The notes: a model not told the origin generated them from the letters alone. A DNA stretch of 64,000 bases from Vicinamibacterales bacterium (GCA_036496585.1 DASXLB010000029.1:126786-190785); one strand, 5' to 3'; counted from the first letter of the stretch, positions 37,713 through 48,130 are shown. Program-made: numbers and translations.

Positions 37713-39515
37713 ATGAAAAAGCTGCTTCCCGTTCTGATCATTTTGATTGCCGTCGGTGCCGGTAGTGCGGTCTTCTACGCCAAGCGCGGCGACAAGGAAC
37801 CGACCGTCACGACGCTGCCGATTTCGCGCGGCACGATTATCGATGGCGTGCGCGCGACGGGCACGCTGCAGGCGGTGACCTCGGTCACCGTCGGCGCGCA
37901 AGTCTCCGGCATCGTCCAGGACCTTCCCACCGACTTCAACGACATCGTCAAGAAGGGCCAGGTGATCGCCCGCCTCGACCCTTCGATCCTGCAGACGCAG
38001 CTCGAGACGGCGAAGGCCAACCTGGTCAACGCCGAGGCCAACCTCGAGCGTCAGAAGGTGGCGCTGGAAGACGCCCAGGTCAAGTACAAGCGCGCGCAGG
38101 AGCTCGACGCGAAGCAGTTGTCGACACGGGTCGATCTCGAGAACGCGGAGGTCGCCGTCAAGTCGGCCGACGCGCAGCTCAAGTCCACGCAGTCGCAGAT
38201 TGTCCAGGCCCAGGCGGCAGTGAGCAAGGCTGACGTCGACATCGACCACACGGTGATCACGGCGCCGATCGACGGCATCATCATCAAGCGCAGCGTCGAC
38301 CGCGGCCAGACCGTCAACGCCGGCATGCAGGCGCCGGAACTCTTCATCATCGCCGCCGACCTGACCAAGATGCAGGTCAACGCGAACATCGACGAGACCG
38401 ACGTCGGACGCATGCGGCCGGGCCAGGACGTGAACTTCACGGTCGACGCGTACCCGACCGACAACTTCCGCGGCACGGTGAAGCAGGTGCGCCTGAACCC
38501 GACGACGGTCCAGAACGTCGTGACCTACTCCACCGTCATCGACGTGCCGAACCCCGAGCTCAAGCTGAAGCCGGGCATGACGGCCAACGTCACGATCCAG
38601 ATCGCGCGTCGCGACAACGTGCTGCGCATCCCCAACGCGGCGATCCGCTTCCGTCCGACCAAGGACATGTTCGACTCGCTCAACCAGGCGATGCCGCCCG
38701 AGCTCGAGCGCGGGTTCGGCGGCCGCGGCCGCAACGGCGGCGGACGATTCAACGCGGGTGCCCCGTCGGGCGCGGGTGCCCCATCGGGTGCGGGTGCCCC
38801 ATCGGGCGCGACGGGTCAGCAGGCGCGAGCCGACCGACAGGGTGGGCAGACGGCCCCGCAGGGTGCCCCAGTGGCTCAGGGTAAGGGCGTTGTGGCCCAG
38901 GCCGGCGGTCAGGGCCAGGGCCCTGGCGGCGGCGGCCGGTTCGCCAACATGACGCCCGAGGAGCGCCAGAAGGCGATGGAAGAGCGGATGAAGAACATGA
39001 CGCCCGAAGAGCGGGCGCAGTTCGAAGAGCGCCGCAAGCAGCGTGAAGCCAATGGCGGCGGCGGTGGCCGCGGCGGCTTCGGCGGCGGCACCGCCAGCGG
39101 CGGCAATGCCGGCGGCGGCCAGGGCGGCGGCGCCAACTTCCAGCGCAACGGCCAGGGCAACCTCGCCGCGGGGCCTGCGCGGAACGGCGGCAATGCTGCC
39201 CCGAACACCAAGGCGCCGCAGAACGCCACGACGATCGACGCGCTGTTCGGCCCGCTGCCGGCCGTCGAGACCCGCGGCCGCGCGTGGCTCTACGCCGCCA
39301 AGCAGTTGAAGTCGATCGACCTCCGTCTCGGCATCAGCGACGGCACCTACACCGAGATCCTGAACGACCCGGCGGAACTCCAGGTGAACACCGACGTGGT
39401 GGTCACGTTCGTGACGCCGGAGATGGCGAGCCGTCCGGCCGGCCAGACCAACAACCAGAACGGCAATCCGCTGATGCCGCAGCAGCGCGGACGCGGCCCC
39501 GGTCCCGGCCGCTAG
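37713..39515 (+). CDS. MacA-like periplasmic adaptor with long disordered insertion
   Basis: A 600-residue membrane-fusion protein. It has an N-terminal membrane anchor (KKLLPVLIILIAVGAGSAVFY), biotinyl-lipoyl halves, a long coiled-coil hairpin (about residues 95-180) and beta-barrel domain, as in MacA. Typical family length is about 370-400. The extra part, about residues 345-508, is low complexity: three GAPSGA repeats, Gln/Gly-rich stretches and two MTPEER repeats with helical KAMEERMKN. The conserved sequence resumes near FGPLPAVETRGRAWLYAAKQ. It links MacB to TolC in the efflux complex. Confidence 0.88.
   Translation: MKKLLPVLIILIAVGAGSAVFYAKRGDKEPTVTTLPISRGTIIDGVRATGTLQAVTSVTVGAQVSGIVQDLPTDFNDIVKKGQVIARLDPSILQTQLETAKANLVNAEANLERQKVALEDAQVKYKRAQELDAKQLSTRVDLENAEVAVKSADAQLKSTQSQIVQAQAAVSKADVDIDHTVITAPIDGIIIKRSVDRGQTVNAGMQAPELFIIAADLTKMQVNANIDETDVGRMRPGQDVNFTVDAYPTDNFRGTVKQVRLNPTTVQNVVTYSTVIDVPNPELKLKPGMTANVTIQIARRDNVLRIPNAAIRFRPTKDMFDSLNQAMPPELERGFGGRGRNGGGRFNAGAPSGAGAPSGAGAPSGATGQQARADRQGGQTAPQGAPVAQGKGVVAQAGGQGQGPGGGGRFANMTPEERQKAMEERMKNMTPEERAQFEERRKQREANGGGGGRGGFGGGTASGGNAGGGQGGGANFQRNGQGNLAAGPARNGGNAAPNTKAPQNATTIDALFGPLPAVETRGRAWLYAAKQLKSIDLRLGISDGTYTEILNDPAELQVNTDVVVTFVTPEMASRPAGQTNNQNGNPLMPQQRGRGPGPGR
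38754..38807 (+). repeat. Three in-frame 18-bp tandem repeats coding GAPSGA
   Basis: GCGGGTGCCCC(G/A)TCGGG(C/T) occurs three times head to tail inside the MacA-like gene. Each unit is six codons, so copy number can change without a frameshift. Confidence 0.9.
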
Positions 39516-39530
39516 TCGCTGAGACTGCAC

Positions 39531-40391
39531 ATGACACCCACACCGACACCGACACCGGCAGCGTCATCGGAGACCGTCATCTCCGTCCGCGACTTGACCA
39601 AGACCTATCAGGTCGGGGACATCGAGGTGCGCGCCCTCCGGGGCGCCTCTCTCGACGTCAAGAAGGGGGAGTTCGTCTGCGTCACCGGGCCTTCCGGGTC
39701 CGGCAAGTCGACGTTCATGCACATCATCGGGTGTCTGGATCGGCCGACGAGCGGCAACTACTTCCTCGACGGGAAAGACGTCTCGCGCATGTCGAAGGAC
39801 GAGCTGGCGATCATCCGGAACAAGAAGATCGGCTTCGTGTTCCAGGGGTTCAACCTGCTCTCGCGCACGACCGCGCTCGACAACGTCGAGCTGCCGCTCC
39901 TCTATAACGCGGGCAAGGACAAGCTCAAATCGGCCGAGCGTCACAAACGCGCCACAGAGGTGCTCGAGGTCGTCGGTCTCGGCAAGCGCATGGATCACTA
40001 CCCGAACCAGCTCTCCGGAGGTCAGCAGCAGCGCGTCGCCATCGCCCGCGCGCTGATCAACCAGCCCTCAATCCTGCTGGCCGACGAGCCGACCGGCAAC
40101 CTCGACACCCGCACCTCGATCGAGGTCATGGACATCTTTCAGAAGCTGAACATGGAGCGCGGCATCACGGTCGTGCTCATCACCCACGAAATGGACATCG
40201 CCGAGCACGGCACGCGCATCGTCAAGTTCCGGGACGGCCGGATCCAGATCGACCAGCAGATTGCCGCTCGGCGCATGGCCGGCGACGAACTGAAGGAGCT
40301 GCCGCCGGCCGACGACGACGCGTCGCACCTGCCGGCATCGGTAGTGCAGGCGCAGCAGGCACAACAGCCGCCGCCTTCCCCGTCTCACTGA
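39531..40391 (+). CDS. MacB-type ABC transporter ATPase
   Basis: A 286-residue ATPase. A Thr/Pro-rich start ([13 protein letters not shown]) precedes Walker [11 protein letters not shown], the signature [15 protein letters not shown], Walker [10 protein letters not shown] and H-loop LITHE. It belongs to the LolD/MacB type and should drive the permease encoded 7 bp downstream. In many bacteria MacB is one polypeptide; here the ATPase and permease are separate genes. A Pro/Gln-rich tail after residue 260 is an unusual addition. Confidence 0.92.
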   Translation: MTPTPTPTPAASSETVISVRDLTKTYQVGDIEVRALRGASLDVKKGEFVCVTGPSGSGKSTFMHIIGCLDRPTSGNYFLDGKDVSRMSKDELAIIRNKKIGFVFQGFNLLSRTTALDNVELPLLYNAGKDKLKSAERHKRATEVLEVVGLGKRMDHYPNQLSGGQQQRVAIARALINQPSILLADEPTGNLDTRTSIEVMDIFQKLNMERGITVVLITHEMDIAEHGTRIVKFRDGRIQIDQQIAARRMAGDELKELPPADDDASHLPASVVQAQQAQQPPPSPSH

Positions 40392-40398
40392 GGCTGAC

Positions 40399-41616
40399 AT
40401 GTCGATTCTCATGACTCTGCGGATCGCGCTGAAGGCGCTCAACCGCAACAAGCTGCGCACCGTCCTGACGATGCTCGGCATGATCATCGGCGTCGGCGCC
40501 GTCATCACCATGGTGGCGCTCGGCACCGGCGCGCGGACGACGATCGAGGAGCGGGTCAAGTCGGCCGGCACCAACATGATTCTGGTCAACGCCGGCAACT
40601 TCTCCACCGGCGGCGTCCGCATGGGCCAGGGCAACTCGACCAAGCTCACGCCCGAGGACGCCAACGCGATCAAGCAGATCCCCGGCGTCGAGTATGCGGC
40701 GGCCGGCGCGACGACGCGCTCCCAGATCATCGCCGGCAACCAGAACTGGTCCACCCAGGTCCAGGGAACCGACATCGATCTCCCGCAGATCCGCAGCTGG
40801 CCGTGCAAGTTCGGCTCGTTCTTCACGCCGCAGGACGTGCAGAGCGCCGCCAAGGTGGCGGTCCTCGGCACGGTCGTCTCCGGCGTGCTCTTCGGCGACG
40901 ACGTCGACCCGACCGGCCAGATCATCCGCATCAAGAACGAGCCGTTCAAGATCATCGGCGTGATGATCAGCAAGGGCCAGTCGTCGCAGGGACAGGACCA
41001 GGACGACACCATCTTCGTCCCCTACACCACCGTCATGAAGAAGCTGCAGGGGCAGACCAACATCAACAACGTGACGGTGTCGGCGGAAAGAGGCGATCAG
41101 ATCCAGGAGACGGCCGAGGCGATCCGCGGCGTGCTCCGGGTCCGCCACAAGATCAGCAACCCGGCTGACGACGACTTCATGGTCCGCACGCTCGAGGAAA
41201 TGGCGAGCGTCCAGACCGAGACCACCAAGACGATGACGACGCTGCTCGCCAGCATCGCCGGCGTCTCGCTGCTCGTCGGCGGCATCGGCATCATGAACAT
41301 CATGCTGGTGTCGGTCACCGAGCGGACCCGCGAGATCGGGCTGCGCATGGCGATCGGCGCCCGCGGCAAGGACGTGCTGCTGCAGTTCCTCGTCGAAGCG
41401 GTGGTCATCAGCCTGATCGGCGGGATGATCGGCATCGGCATGGGCTTCGGCTTGAGCGCGGCAGTGCAGAAGTTCATGCAGTGGCCGGCTGATATCTCGC
41501 CGGATGCGATCGCGTTGTCGTTCGGCTTCTCCGCCCTGACGGGCGTGTTCTTCGGCTTCTACCCGGCTCGCAAGGCCGCGAGCCTGGACCCGATTGAGGC
41601 GCTGCGCTTCGAGTAA
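40399..41616 (+). CDS. MacB-type ABC transporter permease
   Basis: A 405-residue permease with one N-terminal helix (VLTMLGMIIGVGAVITMVAL), a MacB periplasmic core domain, and three C-terminal helices in the FtsX domain (SIAGVSLLVGGIGIMNIMLV; TREIGLRMAIGARGKDVL; DPIEALRFE at the end). It is the membrane part of the tripartite efflux pump formed with the ATPase, the MacA-like adaptor and TolC. MacAB-type pumps export macrolides, enterotoxins, siderophores or lipoproteins; the substrate here is unknown. Confidence 0.93.
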   Translation: MSILMTLRIALKALNRNKLRTVLTMLGMIIGVGAVITMVALGTGARTTIEERVKSAGTNMILVNAGNFSTGGVRMGQGNSTKLTPEDANAIKQIPGVEYAAAGATTRSQIIAGNQNWSTQVQGTDIDLPQIRSWPCKFGSFFTPQDVQSAAKVAVLGTVVSGVLFGDDVDPTGQIIRIKNEPFKIIGVMISKGQSSQGQDQDDTIFVPYTTVMKKLQGQTNINNVTVSAERGDQIQETAEAIRGVLRVRHKISNPADDDFMVRTLEEMASVQTETTKTMTTLLASIAGVSLLVGGIGIMNIMLVSVTERTREIGLRMAIGARGKDVLLQFLVEAVVISLIGGMIGIGMGFGLSAAVQKFMQWPADISPDAIALSFGFSALTGVFFGFYPARKAASLDPIEALRFE

Positions 41617-41672
41617 CGCACGCTTTCAATAGCACGTGTGAGTCATTACTCGTAATCAGAAGGAGATAGAGC

Positions 41673-42122
41673 ATGAGGCGGAAACTCGGATTGGCGGCGG
41701 CCCTCGTCGTCGCGTTGGCGGTGGCCGGCTACGCGCAGAAGCCGGACTTCTCCGGCGTGTGGACCCCAGACGTCGATCCGGCGGCGGCGGCGCCGGCCGG
41801 CGGCGGTGGTGGTGGCCGCGGTATGGGCGGTGGCCCGATGACCGTGAAGCAGACGGCGGCCGACATCTCTGTCGAACGCCAGGGCCGCAACGGCGCGACG
41901 ACGACCGTCTACAAGACCGACGGCTCGGAGTTCGAAGTCGCCGGGCGCGGTGGCGCGATGATGAAGGCGACCGCGAAGTGGGACGGCAGCAAGCTCGTGA
42001 TCACCACCAAGACCGACAATGGTGACCAGGTGCAGACGTGGTCGCTCGACAGCGGCAAGCTCAGCATCGAGCGCCAGGGCCCGAATGGCCCCGTCAAACA
42101 GACCTACAAGAAGAGCACGTAA
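41673..42122 (+). CDS. Small secreted protein at end of efflux operon
   Basis: A 149-residue exported protein with signal peptide (MRRKLGLAAALVVALAVAGYAQ), then PDFSGVWTPD, a Gly-rich loop and a beta-rich domain (TVKQTAADISVERQGRNGATTTVYKTDG...KLVITTKTDNGDQVQTWSLD). The FSGVW start and the repeated strand pattern resemble secreted lipocalin-like/'FSGVW' proteins common in Acidobacteria. AAGGAGA stands six bases before the ATG. It is 56 bp after the permease gene and ends at the terminator, so it is probably the last gene of the efflux operon. Function unknown. Confidence 0.72.
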   Translation: MRRKLGLAAALVVALAVAGYAQKPDFSGVWTPDVDPAAAAPAGGGGGGRGMGGGPMTVKQTAADISVERQGRNGATTTVYKTDGSEFEVAGRGGAMMKATAKWDGSKLVITTKTDNGDQVQTWSLDSGKLSIERQGPNGPVKQTYKKST

Positions 42123-42156
42123 GACATCGGCGGGATAGGGATCATCGGATGGTCCG

Positions 42157-42185
42157 GGCCGGGGCGAACGCCCCGGCCTTTTTTT
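42157..42185 (+). terminator. Strong intrinsic terminator
   Basis: GGCCGGGGC-GAAC-GCCCCGGCC is followed at once by seven T residues. A perfect 9-bp stem with a GNRA-like loop; it ends the efflux operon. Confidence 0.95.
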
Positions 42186-42237
42186 GTGTATAGTGCGCTG
42201 TTCCCCGCAAGGCAGCCATGACCAAAGTCGTCTGGAG

Positions 42238-42693
42238 CTAGGTTTCCAGCTGCGCCCGCAGCTCGCTCACGGTCAGTCCGGTCAGCGGATCGCGCAGATC
42301 CGGGGCCAGCGTCAGCAAGGGCTCGAGCACGAATCTCCGTTCGCGGAATCGTGGATGCGGAACCTGCAGGCCGTTGGTCTCCAGAATTTCATTACCGTAA
42401 AGGATTAGATCCAGATCCAGCGTGCGCGGCGCGTTTGGATACGGCCTCGTCCGCCCGGCGGCTTCCTCGATCGCCTGCAGGCGCGCCAGGAGTGCAGCCG
42501 GAGGCAGCTCCGACTCCCCCACGCCGACGGCGTTGAGATACGGCGGCTGCCCCTCCGTGCCCGGCCCGACCGGGGCGGTCTCGATGAGGGGCGAGAGACG
42601 GAAGCCGGAAAGAAAAGAGGCGACCTGATCGGCCGCCTCGAGGATCTGTTGCCGTCGGTCGCCGCGATTGGAGCCGAACGCGACCACGATCAC
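42238..42693 (-). CDS. folK: 2-amino-4-hydroxy-6-hydroxymethyldihydropteridine diphosphokinase
   Basis: A 151-residue HPPK that adds pyrophosphate to the pterin precursor in folate synthesis. Motifs include VVAFGSNRGDRRQQI at the N-terminus, the pterin-binding TAPVGPGTEGQPPYLNAV, the signature ALLARLQAIEEAAGRTRPYPNAPRTLDLDLILYG in two stretches, and VPHPRFRERRFVLEPL. The GTG at 42693 matches the family start. It is the last gene of the operon that starts with the DksA-like gene; no other folate gene is nearby. Confidence 0.92.
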   Translation of the reverse strand: MIVVAFGSNRGDRRQQILEAADQVASFLSGFRLSPLIETAPVGPGTEGQPPYLNAVGVGESELPPAALLARLQAIEEAAGRTRPYPNAPRTLDLDLILYGNEILETNGLQVPHPRFRERRFVLEPLLTLAPDLRDPLTGLTVSELRAQLET

Positions 42694-42724
42694 GCGTGCA
42701 CCAGGCAGCGTCAGCCGGCCGCGA

Positions 42725-43222
42725 TCAGCGCGTGTCGCCCACCCAGCGCGTCGGCAGCACCACACCGCTGGTTCTCGCGCCGTCGGCGCTGCGCCCGAGT
42801 AGATCGGTGCGCCCGGCCGCCATCTGATCGAAGAAGCGCTTCGCCTCGCTCGTCTCGCCGAGGATGACGTGAAGCAGCGAGCGGTTGCGGGCGTTGGTGA
42901 CATGCTCGACGCGCGGCGTCCATTTGTCGATGAACGCCTGCACGGCGGCGGCTTCCTCGGTGAAGAACGCCAGCGTGGCGCCCTTGCTCGTCCCGGGCGC
43001 CTTGACCCGGACCTCCGCCGCTTCCTCGGCCTTCGCGCCACGATCTTCAATCGCGTCGCGCAGCCACTGCAGCTGGATCTCCTCGCGGTTGATCACGTAC
43101 TGGTACGTGTTGTTGAAGTCGTAGTCGCCGACCACGCGGGCGGCGGCGATGTGCCGCTGCAGCAGCACGGCCTTGTCGCGGAAGCAGTCGCGGAGCAGTT
43201 CGATCAGTTCTGAAGGTTTCAC
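42725..43222 (-). CDS. Conserved hypothetical, possibly ferritin-like helical protein
   Basis: A 165-residue all-helical protein. Residues 1-60 contain ELIELLRDCFRDKAVLLQRH...ARVVGDYDFNNTYQYVINREEIQLQWLRDAIED, with Glu/His spacing reminiscent of ferritin-like or DUF-type four-helix bundles; then a linker and a second helical half (AAAVQAFIDKWTPRVEHVTNARNRSLLHVILGETSEAKRFFDQM). Metal binding is possible but not shown by a full EXXH pattern. The GTG at 43222 overlaps the DksA-like stop by four bases. Function unknown. Confidence 0.65.
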   Translation of the reverse strand: MKPSELIELLRDCFRDKAVLLQRHIAAARVVGDYDFNNTYQYVINREEIQLQWLRDAIEDRGAKAEEAAEVRVKAPGTSKGATLAFFTEEAAAVQAFIDKWTPRVEHVTNARNRSLLHVILGETSEAKRFFDQMAAGRTDLLGRSADGARTSGVVLPTRWVGDTR

Positions 43223-43560
43223 GCGCTCTGTTTTTCCTTGCAGGTGATGCAGACGCGGGTCCACGGGATGGCGTTCAGGCGCGGCGCGGCGATTTCTTCG
43301 CCGCAGTCGCGACAGATGCCGTAGGTGCCCTTCTCGATCCGCCAGAGCGCCTCTTCGATCGCCTGGAGAATCTTGGCATCGGTCTGCTTCAATTTGAGCT
43401 GGATGTGTACTTCGTTGTTGCCACTGGCCTGATCGGCCAGATCGCCCTGCCGCGAATTCACGTCCCCCATGGTCGTCTGGATCGGCTTGACGCCACCGCC
43501 CTGGGAGAGGATCTCACCGCGCTTCTTGAGCAGCGCTTCCTTGTAGCTCGACGTATCCAT
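43219..43560 (-). CDS. TraR/DksA-family zinc-finger protein
   Basis: A 113-residue DksA/TraR-type protein. After a coiled coil (YKEALLKKRGEILS... IQLKLKQTDAKILQAIEEALWRIEKGTYG) comes the zinc finger CRDCGEEI...RVCITCKEKQ (Cys-x2-Cys, 17 residues, Cys-x2-Cys). Such proteins bind in the RNA polymerase secondary channel and adjust transcription, often with ppGpp. It is first in the operon with the ferritin-like gene and folK. Upstream is the large inverted minisatellite, which therefore holds or borders its promoter. Confidence 0.88.
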   Translation of the reverse strand: MDTSSYKEALLKKRGEILSQGGGVKPIQTTMGDVNSRQGDLADQASGNNEVHIQLKLKQTDAKILQAIEEALWRIEKGTYGICRDCGEEIAAPRLNAIPWTRVCITCKEKQSA

Positions 43561-43619
43561 TCCCTGATTCTCCGCGGGAAGGCCTGACTAAACTTCCATA
43601 GTATCACTTGGAGTCGATG

Positions 43620-43860
43620 CTGTCGGTGCCAAGGGTGCTAGGGGCGCCAAGGGTGCTAAAGGTGCTGGTGCCAAGAGTGCGAAGGGTGCTGGTGCGAAGG
43701 GTGCTGGTGCGAAGGGTGCTGGTGCGAAGGGTGCTCCGTGCGAAGGGTGCTGAGTGCGAAGCTCGCACCCTCCGCCCCCTGCACCCTCCGCACCTCTAGC
43801 ACCCTTCGCACCAGCACCCTTAGCACCCTTGGCGCCCTTAGCACCCTTAGCACCCTCGGC
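43620..43860. repeat. Inverted minisatellite of GGTGC-type units
   Basis: The left half (about 43625-43760) is a degenerate tandem array whose clearest unit is 15 bp, GGTGCGAAGGGTGCT, repeated four to five times between 43676 and 43750. The right half (about 43764-43858) is the same kind of sequence in reverse orientation (AGCACCCTT units). Together they can form a very long imperfect hairpin. It fills the 319-bp gap between the divergent promoter of the DksA-like gene and the end of the YbbP-like gene. No gene fits here. Confidence 0.9.
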
Positions 43861-43879
43861 CGACGTGGCCGGGCGCGAA

Positions 43880-46471
43880 CTATTCGGCGCGCAGCGTACC
43901 CAGCGGCTTTTTCCGCAGCGCGTCGTAGCTCGACGCGACCCCGACCACCCCGACCAGGACCGTCGTGACGACCGCGCCCAGCGCGGCCAGGCCGGGCGCC
44001 GGGTGCCACGGGATGTCGAAGACGTGGCGCGAGACGCCCCAGGTGAGCGCCATCGCGCCGCCGGCGCCCACTAGCCCGGCGAGCAGGCCGAGGCCGCCGT
44101 ACTCGAGCGCCAGCATCGCGGCGAGCGTGCGCGTGCTGGCGCCGAGGGTCCTCAGGATGGCGGCTTCGTAGACGCGCTGGAACTTGGTCATCGCGACAGC
44201 CCCGGCCAGGATGAGGATGCCGCTGACCAGCGCGACGGCGCCGACGATCGAGACGGCCAGCGTGACGTTGGCCACCGCCTGCTGCACGGTCGCCAGGATC
44301 TCGCGCACGTCGATCGCCGAGACGTTGGGGAACGCCTCCACGAGATCGCGCTGGAAGCGGCCGCGCGCCGCCGGGTCGGGCGGCGCCTGCAGGATGGCGA
44401 TGTAGGTCTGCGGCGCCTTGTCGAGCGGCCCGGGCCGGAACACGAACATGAACCCGCCGCTGCGCGCGTCCTCCCACTCCACCGAGCGCACGCTGGTGAC
44501 CCGCGCGTCGAGGACCCGCCCCAGGACGTCGAACCGCATCATGTCGCCGACCTCGACCCGCGCGCGATCGTGCAGGCCGCGCTCGATCGACACCTCCGCC
44601 ATGCCGCCCGCCGGCGTCGGCGTGCTCCAGAAGGCGCCGTCGACAATCTTCTCGTTGGCCTCGAGATGATCGCGGTAGGTGATCGTGAACTCGCGGGACA
44701 ACGGCCCCTGGCGCCGGACGTCTTCGTAGGTGTCGAGCGCGGTCGTACCGCCGTGCACGCCGGTGACCCGCGCGCGCAGCACCGGGATGAGCCGCGGCGC
44801 CGCCGCGCCGGACGCCTGGTGTCCGTCCAGGAACGCGCGGACGCCGCCGACCTGCGAGGGCAGAATCTCGATCAGGAACATGTCGGCGCCGCTCGACCCG
44901 AGCTCGAGCGTGAACTGCTGCAGCAAGTTGGCCTGCAGCGACCGGACGCCGATCACGAAGAAGCTGCCGATCCCGACCGCCAGCAGGATCACCCGCGTCT
45001 GGTTGCCAGGCCGCCCGAGGCTGAGCACCGCGTGCCGCAGCGGAAACCACCGCGCCCGCGCGATCGGCCGCACCAGGCCGACGACCCCGGTCGACACCAG
45101 GTGCAGGACGAACGCAATCCCGGCGAAACCGCCGCAGACATAGAGGCCGACGCGCAGCGACGCCGCCTGCCACGACGCGACCGCGACGAGCGCGGCCACG
45201 ACGAGCACCGCCGCGGCGGCCTGCACCCGATCGAGCGCCGCCGCCCAGGCGCGCAGGCCGGCCGGCGTCCACCAGCGCACTCCCGCCTCTCCGCCGGCCG
45301 CTGCGCCGCGGATGAGCAGCAGCGGCTTGACGCGGCGTACTTCGAGGAGCGGGACCAGCGAGAACAGCAGCGAGACCAGCAGCCCGACCGCGACCCCCTG
45401 CGCCGACGCCGACGCCGTCAGGCGATAGGCGGAGGCACCGAGCGCCGCGGCGACGCGGGCCGGAATCGCGGCGATCCCGAGGCGCGCCAGAGCCACGCCC
45501 ATCGCGCTCCCCGCCAGGCCGAGGAACACGACCTGCAGCACATACGCCGCCAGTACCTGCCGGGTCGTCGCGCCGACGCACTTGAGAATGGCGACACTCC
45601 GGATCTTCTGGCGCACGAACACGCGGGTCACGCTCCACACGCCGATGCCGCCCAGCACCAGAATGACGAAGCCGACCAGGCTCAGGTAGTTCTCGGCGCG
45701 GTTCAGATCGTCGCCAATCTGATCTTCCGTCGCGCGGAACGACGTGACGGTCACGAACCGCGTCCGGAAGTCTGCGCGGATCCGCTTGGTCAGCGCGTCG
45801 ACGCCCGCCTCAGGCATCCGGAGCAGGATCTTGTAGCTGGCGCGGCTCCCGAACGAGAGCAGTCCGGTCCGCTGCAGATCGTCGTAGTCGACGAGGACGC
45901 GCGAGCCGAGGCTGAAGGATCCGACCCGCCGGCCGGGCTCTTCGACGATCACGCCGCGGATCGTGAACGCCTGCCCGCCGATGACGATCCGGTCGCCCAC
46001 CTGCAGCCCGAGCTGCGCCAGCAGCTCCGGCCGGACCAGCGCCCCGCGATCGACGAGCAGGTCGTGCGAGAACGGGACGCCCCCCTGCAGGACGACGGTG
46101 CCATAGAACGGGAAGCCCTGCTGCACGCCGCGCAGCTCCACCATCCGCGCGACCGCCGAACCGCTCTCCCCCGCCGGACGCACCATGCTGGCCAGCTCGA
46201 TCGTTTCCTGGCGCGCAGCGATCGGCGCCGCGGCGAATCGACTCTCGAGATCGGCGCGCAGCTCGGGCGTCCACGGTCGGTTGGTCGCGACGACGACGTC
46301 GGCCGAGATGAGCGTGCGCGACTCGCGCACCAGCTCGGTCCGCACGTTCTGGATGATCGAGCGCAGCAGCACGATCGCACCGACGCCGATCGCGACGCAG
46401 AGGAAGAAGAACAGCAGCCGGCGCCACGATGCCCGCACCTCGCGCAGCGCCATCAGGACGACGAATCGCAT
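43880..46471 (-). CDS. ABC transporter permease, YbbP/FtsX-like (duplicated)
   Basis: An 863-residue permease with two FtsX-like permease modules, typical of the YbbP group. Residues 1-40 hold the first helix ([21 protein letters not shown]), a MacB-type periplasmic domain follows, then helices around 260-380, then a second set with its own periplasmic domain and a final helical group ending [13 protein letters not shown]. With the ATPase encoded just upstream it probably extracts lipids or lipoproteins from the inner membrane. YbbAP-TesA is a known genetic link. Confidence 0.9.
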   Translation of the reverse strand: MRFVVLMALREVRASWRRLLFFFLCVAIGVGAIVLLRSIIQNVRTELVRESRTLISADVVVATNRPWTPELRADLESRFAAAPIAARQETIELASMVRPAGESGSAVARMVELRGVQQGFPFYGTVVLQGGVPFSHDLLVDRGALVRPELLAQLGLQVGDRIVIGGQAFTIRGVIVEEPGRRVGSFSLGSRVLVDYDDLQRTGLLSFGSRASYKILLRMPEAGVDALTKRIRADFRTRFVTVTSFRATEDQIGDDLNRAENYLSLVGFVILVLGGIGVWSVTRVFVRQKIRSVAILKCVGATTRQVLAAYVLQVVFLGLAGSAMGVALARLGIAAIPARVAAALGASAYRLTASASAQGVAVGLLVSLLFSLVPLLEVRRVKPLLLIRGAAAGGEAGVRWWTPAGLRAWAAALDRVQAAAAVLVVAALVAVASWQAASLRVGLYVCGGFAGIAFVLHLVSTGVVGLVRPIARARWFPLRHAVLSLGRPGNQTRVILLAVGIGSFFVIGVRSLQANLLQQFTLELGSSGADMFLIEILPSQVGGVRAFLDGHQASGAAAPRLIPVLRARVTGVHGGTTALDTYEDVRRQGPLSREFTITYRDHLEANEKIVDGAFWSTPTPAGGMAEVSIERGLHDRARVEVGDMMRFDVLGRVLDARVTSVRSVEWEDARSGGFMFVFRPGPLDKAPQTYIAILQAPPDPAARGRFQRDLVEAFPNVSAIDVREILATVQQAVANVTLAVSIVGAVALVSGILILAGAVAMTKFQRVYEAAILRTLGASTRTLAAMLALEYGGLGLLAGLVGAGGAMALTWGVSRHVFDIPWHPAPGLAALGAVVTTVLVGVVGVASSYDALRKKPLGTLRAE

Positions 46472-46472
46472 A

Positions 46473-47125
<653 letters not shown>

Positions 47126-47129
<4 letters not shown>

Positions 47130-47848
47130 TGCGGAGACGCCACGGCCGACCCCTTCCCTTCGACGAGCGGCCTAAGCGCGCGCCACACGTTGTCGGCGAC
47201 GATCCGCGCCCCTTCCACGTTGGGATGGATGCCGTCCCCCTGATTCAGCCCGGGGACGCCCGCGACCTTGTCGAGCAGGAACGGCAGCAGTGGAACCTTG
47301 TACTCCCGGGCGAGATCGCGATACACCTGCCGGAAAGAGACGGTGTAGTCAGGACCGAAGTTCGGCGGCGCTTCCATGCCGGCCAGCAGCACCGCGATCC
47401 GCTTGTGCTGTGCCCGCTCGATGATCGCGGCGAGGTTCTTCTTCATCGCATCGGGCGGCAGCCCGCGCAGGCCGTCGTTCGCGCCGAGCTCGAGCACCAG
47501 AATGCGCACGTTCCCTTGATCGAGCGCCCAGTCGGTGCGCTCGAGTCCGGCCGCGGAGGTGTCGCCGGAGACGCCGGCGTTGACCACCTCCCAGTTGTCG
47601 CCCGCCGCATTCAGCGTGTCCTGCAGGAGGGCGGGATAGGCCTGGGAGGGCGCCAGCCCGAGGCCCGCCGTCAGACTGTCGCCCAAGACGACGATCCTGG
47701 GCCGGTTCGTCAGAGACGGGGACGCGGCCGACTCGGCCGGGGCCGCCGCCGCACTCACGCCGGACACGGGCGTGCTCGGCGCACGACTGCAGCCCGCTGC
47801 CAGGCCGGCGACCAACAGCCAAAACAGTCCTCGACGGCGAAAGGGCAT
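47126..47848 (-). CDS. TesA-like GDSL esterase/thioesterase, lipoprotein
   Basis: A 240-residue SGNH hydrolase. The signal (LFWLLVAGLAAGCSRAP) has a lipobox, so it is predicted to be lipid-anchored in the envelope rather than free in the periplasm like E. coli TesA. Block I is VLGDSLTAGLGL, with the catalytic Ser; block III is LGANDGLRG; block V is DGIHPNVEG, with the Asp and His. It cleaves acyl esters or thioesters, probably lysophospholipids. With YbbAP it forms the tesA-ybbA-ybbP operon. Confidence 0.9.
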
Positions 47849-47871
47849 CGACCTTTTATTATAGAAGGCCT

Positions 47872-48111
47872 ATGGCTCGAGGGTTCGAATCGAAGATGGT
47901 CGAGTTTCAGCAGGAGGAGGCGGCGCGCCGGAAGACGGTGAACGCCGCGCTCACCCCCGAGGAACGGGCACGGCTCGAGCGGCGCCGCGGCCTCGAGCTC
48001 GCGCGATCCCGCGCCACCGCAGATCTCGCAGGCGCCACCGCGCCGGCGCACAAAGAGATGCTCCGACGGGCGATCGCCGCGCTCGACGAACAGCTGAACT
48101 TGGGTCGCTAG
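47872..48111 (+). CDS. Small charged hypothetical protein
   Basis: A 79-residue helical, highly charged protein: FQQEEAARRKTVNAALTPEERARLERRRGLELARSR..., ending in AIAALDEQLNLGR. It is probably a coiled coil with no membrane part. GAAGGCCT stands just before the ATG. It is divergent from tesA by 23 bp and 37 bp upstream of the metallophosphoesterase. Function unknown. Confidence 0.55.
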   Translation: MARGFESKMVEFQQEEAARRKTVNAALTPEERARLERRRGLELARSRATADLAGATAPAHKEMLRRAIAALDEQLNLGR

Positions 48112-48130
48112 GAACCCCGGCACCCGATTT

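Noticed and set aside
42218-42241. Micro-ORF MTKVVWS after a TATAGT box, just past the efflux-operon terminator
   Set aside because: It has a -10-like box and AAGGCAG site but stops after seven codons in the folK stop region; it could be the stump of a lost gene, but there is too little sequence to support a call.
43620-43860. Possible CRISPR array
   Set aside because: Units are short, directly abutting and degenerate, without spacers of regular length; they also invert in the middle.
47858-47863. TATAAT on the minus strand before tesA
   Set aside because: It sits only about 10 bp before the ATG, leaving no normal leader, and there is no -35 element.
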